A stretch of 64,000 nt of DNA from DATJMJ01 sp035503915 (GCA_035503915.1 DATJSU010000054.1:62001-126000); one strand, 5' to 3'; counted from the first letter of the stretch, positions 46,901 to 55,695 are shown. Numbers and translations are program-made. The notes: generated from the letters alone by a model not told the origin.

Positions 46901-47116
46901 CCGGTAGAGCAAGTTCCCCCGCCCGCGCAGGAGGGGGGAGCTGCCGCCGAAGCATGGCGCTGGGGGCGGGCCCAGGGTCTCGAGGGAAGGCAAGGTGCGG
47001 AGGAGGACGCTAGTGCTCTTCACCCGGGTGGAGTGCCCGAAGACGAGCCCAAGAGCGGGCCCACCAGCCCGGGGCCCGACGGCGCAAGCGGCCCGAGCTT
47101 TGGCACCGGTTCCTGA
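43994..47116 (+). CDS. Giant multi-pass membrane protein, GT-C/YfhO-like
   Basis: A 1,040-residue protein starting at ATG 43994 (ATG 44003 also possible). After a charged N-terminus come about a dozen membrane helices (about 60-460). An early loop TTISGGDTGAHVLLPWVAMHE resembles the acidic loop of GT-C transferases. A large extracytoplasmic region follows, then another helix near 800 (WVFTILAVAGLIVLVRR). The last about 200 residues are Pro/Gly/Ala/Glu-rich and disordered, with a 21-base tandem repeat. It probably acts on lipid-linked sugars, but no family motif is decisive. It precedes phosphomannomutase by 43 bases. Confidence 0.7.
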   Translation: MAAMTHIDEEAAASAVEVRADEGHGGEAEAHIHYPPQRGQETLHRLGPWLASRFRPLAQPEAIATLVVVGVCVGFVFWQFQPSQLFKGTTISGGDTGAHVLLPWVAMHELLPDLRLTGWTSSNWDGFPAVTFYFPLPVYSIVVLSKIIFSYNIAFKLATAAPMIFMPVAGWLMGRLARAPFPIPAVLAVATLPYIFGQEYEIYGGNILSTLAGEFAFAWGLWFALVFLGLVMRGLQTGRCRALAAVALACCFMSHIDPAMFAGAGAIVLIVLYALRNRDWVGAFWWAAPTLVVGGLLAAWWALPFYARFPYVTDMGYGRITTFISTLFPASDTWLFILAGVGAALSLSRRRRIGEFFTIVALLSALAFRYMPQSILWNARVLPFWFLSLYVLGALAVAEMYAMVAERATGFLVTLRTSLLPGPLVVLVLALLWVGFPLRILPGEKANAAGQVQFLGIPQKSESPIPSWVTWNYSGYQAGCRPGDPSACSKTRWPEYQKVVAELEAASKQYGCGNVMWEYNSTMNDYGTPDALTILPYWTNGCIGSMEGLYYEASATTPFHFINQSELSLQPSDPMVFPDALSPYASVPDVALGVQHLQMLGVKYYMAINTELQNQAAADPALKLISTFGPFPVNYASTNSGGPTGLQEQYWKLYLVLGAPRVHPLADQPVVMSGLNNASQPKWLQVMVPWYNDPSDWDVYLAATGPSDWKRVDYGTANPPVTPEPSTAVSDIVEHNASISFNVSRVGVPVVVTISYFPNWQVSGAKGVYRVSPNLMVVVPTSHHVRLWYGTTPIDYSGWVFTILAVAGLIVLVRRPQAALAAVRRPGLGQNAASGLIESAVRQRAKTFWAPKEPPTWPNQTDRLYGAASDHNGFQADVGDQGGPSGGTPEQTPGPEEAGFMPGSPSASPSAVRDGFSGRASANGFTDEAAVEEPVPEVAPGSTGAPVQSPQGPAQEGGQAAPPVELAAPPVEQVPPPAQEGGAAAEAWRWGRAQGLEGRQGAEEDASALHPGGVPEDEPKSGPTSPGPDGASGPSFGTGS
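46871..46912. repeat. 21-bp tandem duplication in the disordered tail
   Basis: GCCGCCCCGCCGGTAGAGCT plus one A (46871-46891) is repeated at 46892-46912 with one change, adding seven residues (APPVE-type) in frame. Confidence 0.8.
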
Positions 47117-47159
47117 GTTGTGAAGCTTCTTTGTTAGCTTGTCCTGCGGTGGTCACCTC

Positions 47160-48521
47160 ATGAGCAAGCTCGACGAGGTCTTTAAGGCCTACGACATCCG
47201 GGGATTGGTCCCCGACCAGCTGGACGCCGATCTGGCGCGCAAGATTGGCACCGCCTTCGCCGCCTTCGCGAAGGCCCCTCGGGTGCTGGTGGGCCACGAC
47301 ATGCGCCCCTCTGGGGACGAGCTGGTAGCCGCGTTCACAGAGGGCGTCGCCTCCGCAGGAGCCGACGTCGTGCTGTTAGGGCTCATCTCGACAGACGAGC
47401 TTTTTTACGCGAGCGGCGCCTTGGACGCCCCGGGTGCCACCTTTACCGCCTCACACAATCCCGCCCGCTATAACGGGATCAAGCTGTGCCTGCAAGGCGC
47501 CAAGCCGGTGGGGGTCGAGTCCGGGCTGGCCGAGATCCGTGCGGCAGTCGAGTCCGACGACTTGGCAACGGCGCCGCAGGGCAAGCGAGGCACGGTGAGC
47601 CACCGTGATGTGCTGGAAGATTACGCGGCCAAGGTGCGCAGCTTTGTGGACCCGAGCGCGCTCGCGCCGTTGCGGGTAATCGCCGATACGGCCAACGGGA
47701 TGGGTGGTCTCGTGGTCCCGGCTGTTTTCGAGCCGCTCCCCTTCAAACTGGAGGTCCTCTACCCGGAGCTCGACGGCAATTTCCCCAACCACCCGGCCGA
47801 CCCGATCCAACCGGCGAACCTGCGCGACCTGCAAGCGAGGATCGTCGAGACGGGTGCCGACGTCGGCTTAGCTTTCGACGGCGACGCCGACCGCTGCTTC
47901 GTGGTGGACGACAAAGCCCAGCCCGTGAGCGGTTCCACCACCACGGCCATCGTTGCCAAGGCGATGCTCGAGAAGCACCCCGGCTCGACCATCTTGCACA
48001 ACTTGATCTGCAGTAAAGCGGTGCCCGAGATAATCCGTGAAAACGGTGGCATCCCCGTGGTGACACGGGTTGGCCATTCCTTCATCAAGGCGATCATGGC
48101 TGAGACCGGGGCTCTCTTCGGCGGCGAGCATTCGGGCCATTATTATTTCCGTGATAATTACAGAGCGGATTCCGGCAGTATTGCGGCTGTCGTAGTGCTC
48201 GAGGTCATTTCCAAAGCCGGAGTGCCTCTCTCCGAGCTGCGCAAGCCATTTGACCGCTATGCAATGTCAGGAGAGGTCAACACGGAAGTGAAGAGCCCGA
48301 AAGCGACGGTAGAGCATATCTCAGAGCTGTACGCCAAAGAGCACCCGGAGGCTGAGCAGTCCTACATGGACGGTGTGACAATCGATTTTGGTGACTGGTG
48401 GTTCAACGTCCGGCCTTCCAATACCGAACCCCTGGTCCGGCTCAATGCGGAAGCCCTCGACCGGGAAAGCTGTGACCGCCACACCTCCGAACTGCTTTCT
48501 CTCATAAGGCAAGGGGTTTGA
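47160..48521 (+). CDS. manB: Phosphomannomutase/phosphoglucomutase
   Basis: A 453-residue alpha-D-phosphohexomutase. It has FKAYDIRGLVP at the start, the phosphoserine loop TFTASHNPARYNGIK, the metal loop FDGDADRCF and the sugar-binding GGEHSGHYYF. The C-terminal phosphate-binding RPSNTEPLVRL is also present. It interconverts mannose-6- and mannose-1-phosphate for GDP-mannose supply. ATG 47160 is preferred over the upstream in-frame start at 47139. Trm112 and a phosphosugar isomerase follow in the same orientation, a grouping common in actinobacteria. Confidence 0.93.
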   Translation: MSKLDEVFKAYDIRGLVPDQLDADLARKIGTAFAAFAKAPRVLVGHDMRPSGDELVAAFTEGVASAGADVVLLGLISTDELFYASGALDAPGATFTASHNPARYNGIKLCLQGAKPVGVESGLAEIRAAVESDDLATAPQGKRGTVSHRDVLEDYAAKVRSFVDPSALAPLRVIADTANGMGGLVVPAVFEPLPFKLEVLYPELDGNFPNHPADPIQPANLRDLQARIVETGADVGLAFDGDADRCFVVDDKAQPVSGSTTTAIVAKAMLEKHPGSTILHNLICSKAVPEIIRENGGIPVVTRVGHSFIKAIMAETGALFGGEHSGHYYFRDNYRADSGSIAAVVVLEVISKAGVPLSELRKPFDRYAMSGEVNTEVKSPKATVEHISELYAKEHPEAEQSYMDGVTIDFGDWWFNVRPSNTEPLVRLNAEALDRESCDRHTSELLSLIRQGV

Positions 48522-48523
48522 GG

Positions 48524-48766
48524 GTGGCCATCGACCCGCTCCTGCTGGAAATCCTCGCCTGCCCCGAGGACAAGGGGCCTCTCCTTTATTTCGCCGACGA
48601 GGCGAGCCTCTATAACCCGCGTTTGCACCGCCGCTATTCGATAACTGACGGTATCCCGGACATGTTGATCGAAGACGCCGAGACAGTCAGCTCGCAGGAG
48701 CACGACCGGTTGATGGCCAAAGCAGAAGCAGAAGGCGTCAAACTCAACTTCGAGCCTGCGAGATAG
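48524..48766 (+). CDS. Trm112 family protein
   Basis: About 80 residues with LLEILACPEDKGPLLYF and RRYSITDGIPDMLIEDA, the standard Trm112 fold; only one Cys of the zinc site is retained. Eukaryotic Trm112 activates methyltransferases; the bacterial role is less clear. GTG 48524 lies 2 bases after the manB stop; TTG 48518, overlapping the stop, is an alternative. Confidence 0.85.
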   Translation: MAIDPLLLEILACPEDKGPLLYFADEASLYNPRLHRRYSITDGIPDMLIEDAETVSSQEHDRLMAKAEAEGVKLNFEPAR

Positions 48767-48775
48767 GAGCCCGGT

Positions 48776-49834
48776 ATGGCCGTCCTTGACACAGATGGGA
48801 TGTTTGACCACGCGGCTCGTTTCCCCGAGCAAGTGGAGGAAGCGTTTGAGCGGAGTGCCACCATTTCGGGCCTGCCAAGCCGGGAAGACATAGAAAACGT
48901 AGTAGTTATCGGTATGGGGGGTAGCGGGATCGCCGGCGACGTGCTGGCAGCAGTAGCGTCACCGCTGCTCCCGGTGCCCGTAACGGTCGTGAAGCATTAC
49001 GAATGCCCCCATTTTGTCAACGACAGCTCGCTCGTTTTTGCTGTCTCGTGCTCTGGTAATACCGAGGAAACGATCGAGGCGGCCACTGACGCTTGCTTGG
49101 CGGGTGCAAAATTGGTCGTTGTCGCAGGCGGCGGTGAACTGGCACACCTCGCTGGAGCGTGGCGCGCCCCTCACATCGGCGTCCCCGACGTGCCGTGGCC
49201 GCGGGTCGCCTTTGGGGCGATGGCTGTGCCTTTGCTCGTGGTCCTCTGGAGGATGGGCCTTGTCCCGGGCGCCGACCAGTGGGTCGAACGGGCGGTGGAG
49301 CAGCTCAAGTTGCGCCGTGAAGAACTGGTGGGTGGGGGGCCTTCGAGCCCTGCCGGCGAGGTCGCGCGCCGTATCGGTGCGACCATCCCGCTCCTTCACG
49401 GCGACGGGGTCGGCACGGTGGCAGCGTTGCGATGGAAATCTCAAGTGAACGAGAACGCAAAGCGGCTCGCCTTCCTAGCTTCCCAGCCAGAGCTCTGCCA
49501 CAACGAGGTATGCGGTTGGACGGAGTTCTCCAAGCCCGTGTCGGACCATATGAGCCTCGTGATGTTGCGCCACGAAGGCGAGCACCCACAGGTCGAGCGG
49601 CGCTTCGACATCGTTTCTCAGGTGGTCCGCCCCCATGTGGCGGACGTGATCGAAGTGCGCGCCGAGGGGGAGGGCGACTTGGCCCAGCTGTTTGACCTCA
49701 CTTATTTCGGCGACTTCGTGTCGCTCTGGCTCGCCGCGGACGCCGGTGTCGACCCGGGGCCAATCGACGTCCTCATGTGGATGAAAGCGCAGCTTGCGGG
49801 CCCTGGGATGGCGGAGGCCTACCGCACGACGTAG
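48776..49834 (+). CDS. Bifunctional phosphoglucose/phosphomannose isomerase (SIS domain)
   Basis: The 352-residue protein has two SIS halves. The first shows VVVIGMGGSGIAGDVLAA and FAVSCSGNTEETIEA, both phosphosugar-binding loops. The second has NENAKRLAFLASQPELCHNEVCGWT, where the catalytic Glu/His lie in this family. It converts fructose-6-phosphate to mannose-6-phosphate and glucose-6-phosphate. Placed after manB it completes a route to mannose-1-phosphate. ATG 48776 has GGAG about 6 bases upstream. Confidence 0.88.
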   Translation: MAVLDTDGMFDHAARFPEQVEEAFERSATISGLPSREDIENVVVIGMGGSGIAGDVLAAVASPLLPVPVTVVKHYECPHFVNDSSLVFAVSCSGNTEETIEAATDACLAGAKLVVVAGGGELAHLAGAWRAPHIGVPDVPWPRVAFGAMAVPLLVVLWRMGLVPGADQWVERAVEQLKLRREELVGGGPSSPAGEVARRIGATIPLLHGDGVGTVAALRWKSQVNENAKRLAFLASQPELCHNEVCGWTEFSKPVSDHMSLVMLRHEGEHPQVERRFDIVSQVVRPHVADVIEVRAEGEGDLAQLFDLTYFGDFVSLWLAADAGVDPGPIDVLMWMKAQLAGPGMAEAYRTT

Positions 49835-50225
49835 CGGATGACCTCGCCGCGTTGCCCCTCGTGGCGCCCGGAGGTGTACCGTGGCCATTAGTCCCGGCGG
49901 GTCTGTGGTTGCAAGTCGAGGCCAGCCGTAGGCAAAGCGACCCACGTAAGGCAACCTTTGGTTGCTGAGCATGGTGCGGCTTAGGAGTAAGCCCTGCCCA
50001 CTACCCGGGCCGGCAGGCGGCCCGGGGTGGAGATGGCGAGGAGCGGGTGGCCGGAGGTGTTGGGCGAGAGCCGCCACATCCGGTCCGCAGTGCGCCGCTG
50101 CAGGCGAGTGTGGGGTCAAAGACCAGGTCAGCCGCCGGGACAACTTGGGTATGTATTTTCCTTTGGGGACGAATGGCGTCGACCACAACATTCTGCGGAC
50201 GACCCCCGGGGCTGCGGGGGCCTTG
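49835..50225. other. Structured non-coding region before the response regulator
   Basis: About 390 bases without a convincing gene. Two hairpins are clear: GCAACC-TTT-GGTTGC at 49951-49965, and CCCGGGCC (50004-50011) pairing with GGCCCGGG (50019-50026) around a 7-base loop. The second could terminate the manB operon or be part of a leader or small RNA. I recognise no known riboswitch or RNA family. Confidence 0.4.
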
Positions 50226-50906
50226 GTGAGCCCCGAGCAACGAGTCAGGGTCCTCGTTGCTGACGACCAAGCTCTCTTTCGCCGCGGCGTCATCGTCGTG
50301 CTGTCTGCGAGTGACGATATAGAGGTCGTCGGGGAAGCCTCCGATGGCGAAGAGGCGGTGGCAAGGGCGCAGGAACTGATGCCCGATGTGGTGCTGATGG
50401 ACGTCCGGATGCCACGCCAGTCCGGGATCGAGGCCACTCGTCACATCCGCCGGGCGCTGCCGAGCACGGAGGTGCTAATGCTCACGGTCAGCGACGAGGA
50501 GGAGGACCTTTTCGAGTCCGTGAAAGCAGGTGCCAATGGCTATGTGTTAAAAGAAGTTGCCATCGACGAGATCACCGAGACGGTACGAGCCATCGCACAG
50601 CGCCAAGCTGTCATCTCGCCCTCCATGAGCACGAAGCTGCTCGCAGAGTTCCGCTCGCTCGCTCGGCGCGCCTCGGAGCGGGATGAGGCTGCGCCACCGG
50701 GCCTCACCGCCCGGGAGATGCAGGTCCTGCAGTTGATGGCTCAGTCCAAGAGCAACAAGGACATCGCCTCGAGCCTGTTCATATCCGAGAACACAGTGAA
50801 GAACCACGTCCGCAACATCTTGGAGAAGCTCCACCTCCATTCGCGGATGGAAGCTGTCACCTACGCGTGGCGCAAACGTCTCCTGGGCCCGAGAGACCAG
50901 GAATAG
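50226..50906 (+). CDS. NarL/LuxR-type response regulator
   Basis: A receiver plus helix-turn-helix protein. The receiver has VLVADDQALFRRG, the phospho-Asp motif VLMDVRMPRQSG, the Thr in MLTVSDEEED and Lys in YVLKEV. The output domain is LTAREMQVLQLMAQSKSNKDIA and ISENTVKNHVRNILEKLHLHSR, the LuxR/GerE helix-turn-helix. GTG 50226 gives 226 residues and starts just before the receiver; ATG 50151 is a longer alternative. No histidine kinase is adjacent, so the signal is unknown. Confidence 0.9.
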   Translation: MSPEQRVRVLVADDQALFRRGVIVVLSASDDIEVVGEASDGEEAVARAQELMPDVVLMDVRMPRQSGIEATRHIRRALPSTEVLMLTVSDEEEDLFESVKAGANGYVLKEVAIDEITETVRAIAQRQAVISPSMSTKLLAEFRSLARRASERDEAAPPGLTAREMQVLQLMAQSKSNKDIASSLFISENTVKNHVRNILEKLHLHSRMEAVTYAWRKRLLGPRDQE

Positions 50907-50943
50907 GCGGGCTCCAGGCGACTGGGTCATCAGTCCCTCGCTA

Positions 50944-50979
50944 GCCTGACTGCCTTGGTGGGCCTGACTGCCTTGGTGG
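50944..50979. repeat. Perfect 18-bp tandem duplication between response regulator and secA
   Basis: GCCTGACTGCCTTGGTGG at 50944-50961 is followed by an identical copy at 50962-50979. The surrounding 295-base gap shows no gene; it should contain the secA promoter and ends in a strong ribosome site. Confidence 0.9.
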
Positions 50980-51201
50980 GCCGCGCGGCGCCGAGGACCA
51001 GCTCGGACAGAGCACTGAGCGACGTCGTGGCGCCCCCATTAGCGCGGGCAGGGGGCCCCCCGACGAGCGCTGGCGTAGGCCAAGCGCTCCGACCAGGCAC
51101 GCCGCCGACGACGATCTTTGGGCGAGGAAGGCGGCGCCTTGGCCCGAGGTTGGAAGCGTGAGGTTGGTCGGGCGGCGCCTCCTGGTACCTTGGAGGGCGC
51201 G

Positions 51202-54012
51202 ATGAGCGTGCTGACCAAATTCCTGCGCATAGGCGAGGGCAAAAAGCTCCGTGCCCTCCAGTCCCTCGTGCCAGACATAAATGGTCTGGAGCCCGAGATG
51301 GAGCGCCTCTCGGACGAGGCGCTGGCCCATAAGACAGTCGAGTTCAGAGAGCGGGTGGCTAACGGCGAAGACGTGAACGACCTGCTGACCGAAGCGTTTG
51401 CAGCGGTCCGGGAGGCCGCGAAGCGGACCATCGGCCAACGGCACTACGACGTCCAGCTCATGGGCGGCGCTGCCCTCCACCTCGGCTGGATCGCAGAGAT
51501 GAAGACCGGTGAAGGCAAGACGCTTGTCTCCACCCTTCCCGTCTACCTGAACGCGCTCGAGGGCAACGGCGTGCACGTGGTCACTGTCAACGATTACCTC
51601 GCCGCCCGTGACGCGGAGTGGATGGGCAAGATCCACCGTTTCCTCGGGCTGACCGTCGGGCGCGTGTCCCCGGAATTGCCGGACTGGGACGACAAGAAGC
51701 AGGCCTACAACAGCGATGTCACTTATGGCACCAATACTGAGTTCGGCTTCGATTACCTGCGCGACAACATGGCGAGGAGCTTGGACCACATGGTCCAGCG
51801 TGGCCACCATTACGCCATCGTCGACGAGGTGGACTCGATCCTGATCGACGAGGCGCGGACACCGCTCATCATTTCCGGCCCCTCGAGCGAGTACGCGCGG
51901 CTCTACTACCAGTTCGCGGGTGTGGCCAGGAGCTTGATGCGGGACGCCGACTACGAGGTCGACGAAGAGAAGCGGACTGTTGCGCCGACCGAGGAAGGGA
52001 TCGCCAAGGTCGAGAGCCTCCTCGGGATCGAAAACCTCTATGACCTCGGCACGGCGAACTTGGTCCACCAGCTGACCAAGGCGCTCCAGGCCAAGGAGCT
52101 CTACAAGAGGGACAAGGACTACCTCGTCGCCGATGGCGAAGTAAAGATCGTCGACGAGTTCACGGGGCGCATCCTCGAGGGGCGCCGCTGGTCCGACGGG
52201 CTTCACCAAGCCGTAGAAGCCAAGGAAAGGGTGCAGATCAAGGAGGAAAACCATACCTGGGCGACGGTCACCCTCCAGAACTACTTCCGCCTCTACCACA
52301 AGTTGGCGGGGATGACGGGTACGGCGCTCACCGAGGCCTCAGAGTTCGGCTCCACCTACCACATCCAGGTCGTACCGATCCCGACGAACCTCCCGATGAT
52401 CCGGGAGGACCACCCGGACCTCATCTATCGGTCGGAGAAGGCCAAGTTCAACGCCGTCGTTGACGACGTCGTCGAGCGTTTCGAGCGCGGCCAGCCGGTC
52501 CTCGTCGGTACGGCGTCGGTCGAGAAGTCCGAGGTCCTTTCTCGGATGTTCCAAAAGCGGGGGATCCCCCACCAGGTGCTCAACGCCAAGCACCACGCCC
52601 GTGAGGCCGGGATCATCGCCCAGGCGGGCCGCCTCCATGGGGTCACTGTGGCGACCAACATGGCGGGCCGTGGCGTCGACATCCTCCTCGGGGGCAACCC
52701 AGAAGGGCTCGCGCTCGAAGACGTGCGCTCCGAGGGCCTCGACCCGGCAACAGAGGAGGGGGCCGCCCGCTACAACGAGCTGTTCGCCAAGTACAAGGAG
52801 CAGTGCGCCTCGGAGGGGGACCAGATCCGAGAGCTCGGGGGCCTCTACGTTTTGGGCTCGGAGCGCCACGAAGCTCGCCGGGTGGACGACCAGCTCCGTG
52901 GCCGTTCGGGCCGCCAGGGCGACCCCGGTGAGAGCCGCTTCTTCCTGTCGCTCGAAGACGAGCTCATGCGCTTGTTCGCCCAGGGGATGATGCAGTGGGC
53001 GATGGGGAGGTTCCCCGAGGACATCCCAATCGAAAACCGCATGGTTACACGGGCCATCGAGCGTGCTCAACACAATGTCGAGATCCGCAATGCCGAGATC
53101 CGCAAAGACACCCTCAAGTACGACGAGGTGATGAACGAGCAGCGCAAAGTCGTCTACGCGCGACGCATCCAGGTCATGGAGGGCGAGGATCTCAGGCAGC
53201 GGACCATCGACATCCTGACCTCGGCAGTCGACTCCATCATCCGGGCACACTGCCCCTCGGACTTCCACGAGGAATGGGACGTCGACGGCCTCCTCACCGA
53301 GGCTCGCCAGTACTACCCGGCTCAGCTGGGCGTTGACTCGTTGAAGGACATGGAGTCCACCGATGCCATCTACGAGGCGATGATCGGCGAGGCGCTCGAG
53401 TACTACGACAAGCGCGAGCAGTCGATGCCTGCCGCCCCCGAAACCCAGCCTGAGGACACGATGCGCCAGATGGAGCGCGAGATCATGATCCAGCTGATCG
53501 ACCAGCGCTGGCGGGAACACCTCTCAGAGATGGACTACCTGCGTGAGGGCATCAACCTGCGCTCGCTCGGGCAGAAGGACCCCCTGACAGAGTGGCAACG
53601 CGACGGTTATGAGATGTTCGGCCAGATGATGGCCAGCATCGACGACGACTACGTCAAGTACGTGATGCACACTCAAGTTCAGGTCATCGAGCGCCCGGCT
53701 CTCGATCCGGGCCTCGCTGGGGCGCAGTACATCGCACCTGAGGGGCCAGTGCTCGGGGCGCAGGCGATCGCCGGCGCGCTTGCGAGTGGCCCGGCCCCGG
53801 GTGAGGAAGTCGTGTTCGCGTCCGAAGACGACGTTGCAGGCATGCGCGGGGGAGATGGCAACGGTCGCCGGCCGCCAGGCGCTGGCGTGCCTTCTGCGGC
53901 TCCCATGGCGCCTCAGGCGGGAGCTTCCGCTTCTCCCTTCGACCGCGTCGGGCGGAACGACCCCTGCCCGTGTGGGAGCGGCAAAAAGTTCAAGTTCTGC
54001 CACGGCAAATAA
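51202..54012 (+). CDS. secA: Protein translocase ATPase SecA
   Basis: The 936-residue motor of Sec export. DEAD motifs are intact: Walker A MKTGEGKT, DEVDSILIDEARTPLI, TVNDYLAARDAEWMG, and ATNMAGRGVDILLGGNPEG in the second motor domain. The preprotein cross-linking and scaffold regions follow. The C-terminus has the SEC-C zinc motif CPCGSGKKFKFCHG. ATG 51202 has GGAGGG 4 bases upstream; the frame opens earlier, but those residues are not SecA-like. Confidence 0.97.
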   Translation: MSVLTKFLRIGEGKKLRALQSLVPDINGLEPEMERLSDEALAHKTVEFRERVANGEDVNDLLTEAFAAVREAAKRTIGQRHYDVQLMGGAALHLGWIAEMKTGEGKTLVSTLPVYLNALEGNGVHVVTVNDYLAARDAEWMGKIHRFLGLTVGRVSPELPDWDDKKQAYNSDVTYGTNTEFGFDYLRDNMARSLDHMVQRGHHYAIVDEVDSILIDEARTPLIISGPSSEYARLYYQFAGVARSLMRDADYEVDEEKRTVAPTEEGIAKVESLLGIENLYDLGTANLVHQLTKALQAKELYKRDKDYLVADGEVKIVDEFTGRILEGRRWSDGLHQAVEAKERVQIKEENHTWATVTLQNYFRLYHKLAGMTGTALTEASEFGSTYHIQVVPIPTNLPMIREDHPDLIYRSEKAKFNAVVDDVVERFERGQPVLVGTASVEKSEVLSRMFQKRGIPHQVLNAKHHAREAGIIAQAGRLHGVTVATNMAGRGVDILLGGNPEGLALEDVRSEGLDPATEEGAARYNELFAKYKEQCASEGDQIRELGGLYVLGSERHEARRVDDQLRGRSGRQGDPGESRFFLSLEDELMRLFAQGMMQWAMGRFPEDIPIENRMVTRAIERAQHNVEIRNAEIRKDTLKYDEVMNEQRKVVYARRIQVMEGEDLRQRTIDILTSAVDSIIRAHCPSDFHEEWDVDGLLTEARQYYPAQLGVDSLKDMESTDAIYEAMIGEALEYYDKREQSMPAAPETQPEDTMRQMEREIMIQLIDQRWREHLSEMDYLREGINLRSLGQKDPLTEWQRDGYEMFGQMMASIDDDYVKYVMHTQVQVIERPALDPGLAGAQYIAPEGPVLGAQAIAGALASGPAPGEEVVFASEDDVAGMRGGDGNGRRPPGAGVPSAAPMAPQAGASASPFDRVGRNDPCPCGSGKKFKFCHGK

Positions 54013-54036
54013 GCTCGTGGCGGCGGTAGAGGGCTG

Positions 54037-55176
54037 ATGCGCGACTTCACCGACGACTTGCGCGCCTTCCGCCGACGCTTGGACGAGGCTGCTACGTACC
54101 TCGATGTCGAGACGAGCCGCAAGCGCTTGGCCGAACTCGAGCCTGAACTGGCTCGGCCTGACTTGTGGGACGACCCCGAGGGAGCGCAGTCGGTAGCGCG
54201 CCAATACGCGGCGCTGAAAGACGACGTCGACATGATGTCCTCGCTCGAGTCGCGGCTCTCCGATGCCGAGGTCCTTTTCGAGCTCGCCAAGGAGGAGGAC
54301 GACTCTTCTGTCGAGGGCGAGCTCGAGTTAATTGCCACTGCTTTGTCTGGTGAACTGGGCCGGCTCGAGCTGCGTTCGCTCTTCACCGGGGAGCATGACG
54401 AGCTCGATGCCGTTTGCGAAGTGCATGCAAAAGATGGCGGTACTGATGCACAGGACTGGGCGGAGATGCTGCTGCGGATGTACCAGCGCTGGGTTGAGCG
54501 CCGGGGCTTCAGCGTGGAGATAGACGACATTAACCTGGGCCAAGAGGCGGGGATACTTTCAGCCACCTTTATCATCAAAGGCCGTTATGCCACTGGCCTT
54601 CTAGCCTCTGAACGCGGCGTTCACCGCCTCGTCCGGATGTCCCCCTTTGATTCCCAGCACCGAAGGCACACGAGTTTTGCCGCTGTGACCGTGGTGCCGT
54701 TTTTCGAGGACCTGAGCGACGAGGTGCAGATCGACGAAAAAGACCTGCGGATAGACACCTACCGGTCCTCGAGCGCGGGGGGCCAGCATGTCAACGTGAC
54801 CGATTCGGCCGTGCGGGTCACCCACCTTCCCACCGGGCTCGTGGTGTCGTGCCAAAATGAGCGCTCGCAGCACCAAAATAAGGCACGGGCAATGCAGATC
54901 TTGGCTGCCCGGTTGGCTGAGCGGGCACGTGAGGAGCGTGCGGCTGAGCTGTCGGCCATGGCGGGGCCTAAGGCGCAAATAGGCTGGGGATCGCAGATCC
55001 GCAGCTACGTGCTTGCTCCCTTCCAGCTCGTGAAGGACCTGCGGACTGACTACGAAACTGGCAATGTCGTGGCGGTCTTGGACGGGGACTTGGATCCGTT
55101 CATGGAGGCGTACTTGCGTTGGAGGCGGACGATGGCGAGCGGCGGGTCGTCGGCCGCGCGGCCGGCGACTAAGTAG
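54037..55176 (+). CDS. prfB: Peptide chain release factor 2
   Basis: RF2 releases peptides at UGA and UAA codons. It has the stop-codon recognition tripeptide SPF in RMSPFDSQHRRHTSFA and the catalytic GGQ in SSSAGGQHVNVTDSAVR. An N-terminal helical domain gives a length of 379 residues. The frame is continuous from ATG 54037, so the programmed +1 frameshift of many prfB genes is absent. It starts 24 bases after secA. Confidence 0.96.
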   Translation: MRDFTDDLRAFRRRLDEAATYLDVETSRKRLAELEPELARPDLWDDPEGAQSVARQYAALKDDVDMMSSLESRLSDAEVLFELAKEEDDSSVEGELELIATALSGELGRLELRSLFTGEHDELDAVCEVHAKDGGTDAQDWAEMLLRMYQRWVERRGFSVEIDDINLGQEAGILSATFIIKGRYATGLLASERGVHRLVRMSPFDSQHRRHTSFAAVTVVPFFEDLSDEVQIDEKDLRIDTYRSSSAGGQHVNVTDSAVRVTHLPTGLVVSCQNERSQHQNKARAMQILAARLAERAREERAAELSAMAGPKAQIGWGSQIRSYVLAPFQLVKDLRTDYETGNVVAVLDGDLDPFMEAYLRWRRTMASGGSSAARPATK

Positions 55177-55192
55177 CAGTGGCTCGATAGGC

Positions 55193-55210
55193 GGCCGGGC
55201 CCGCCCGGCC
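55193..55210 (+). terminator. Hairpin after prfB
   Basis: GGCCGGGC and GCCCGGCC form perfect 8-base arms around CC, 17 bases after the prfB stop. There is no T tract, so this is a possible actinobacterial-type terminator or attenuator. Confidence 0.45.
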
Positions 55211-55317
55211 CGGTGCCACGGGGAGCCTCGACGCCCCGGCCTCGTGGAGTACGGGCGAGTACGCGGCGCCCGTGACGTTAGCCCTACCAGACCTGGCATT
55301 ATGGCTATGGAGGCATT

Positions 55318-55695
55318 GTGGGCACTGAACAGCAGCTTGAACAGCAGGTCGAACAGCAACTTGAGGAGCCGGCGTCGTCGCTCAGCGAGGAAGTACGGGC
55401 CGAACGGCTCGCGGAGCTCTCCGACCTGATCGACATGGTGCGGCCGATCATCCAGCAAGACGGGGGAGACCTGGTGCTGCTAAGTGCCGACGTCGAGGCG
55501 GGAACTGTCGAGCTGCAGCTTCAAGGCGCTTGCAGCAGCTGCGCCATCAGCGCGACCACCCTCCAGGCCGGGGTCGAGCGCATCCTTAAGGACCGGCTGC
55601 CTTGGGTCACCGAGGTTACCGGGGGTGTCGACGAGGACATGGACTGGGAGGAGAGCTCTGCGATGGGCCGGGGCGCGTACGTGCCCAAGTGGTGA
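55318..55695 (+). CDS. NifU-like C-terminal domain iron-sulfur carrier
   Basis: The 125-residue protein has a Gln/Glu-rich N-terminus encoded by three 12-base repeats (55327-55362). An NFU domain follows with the cluster-binding CxxC in LQGACSSCAISATTLQ. It carries [4Fe-4S] clusters to apoproteins, which is relevant because the window encodes many Fe-S enzymes (NadA, the Hdr set, the molybdoenzyme). GTG 55318 has GGAGG 6 bases upstream. Confidence 0.9.
   Translation: MGTEQQLEQQVEQQLEEPASSLSEEVRAERLAELSDLIDMVRPIIQQDGGDLVLLSADVEAGTVELQLQGACSSCAISATTLQAGVERILKDRLPWVTEVTGGVDEDMDWEESSAMGRGAYVPKW

Noticed and set aside
50941..53520. Two long minus-strand frames opposite secA
   Set aside because: SecA is unmistakable on the plus strand; the antisense frames reflect third-position GC bias.
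54037..54140. Programmed frameshift site in prfB
   Set aside because: The frame is continuous from ATG 54037 through the GGQ motif, with no in-frame TGA or slippery CTTTGA.
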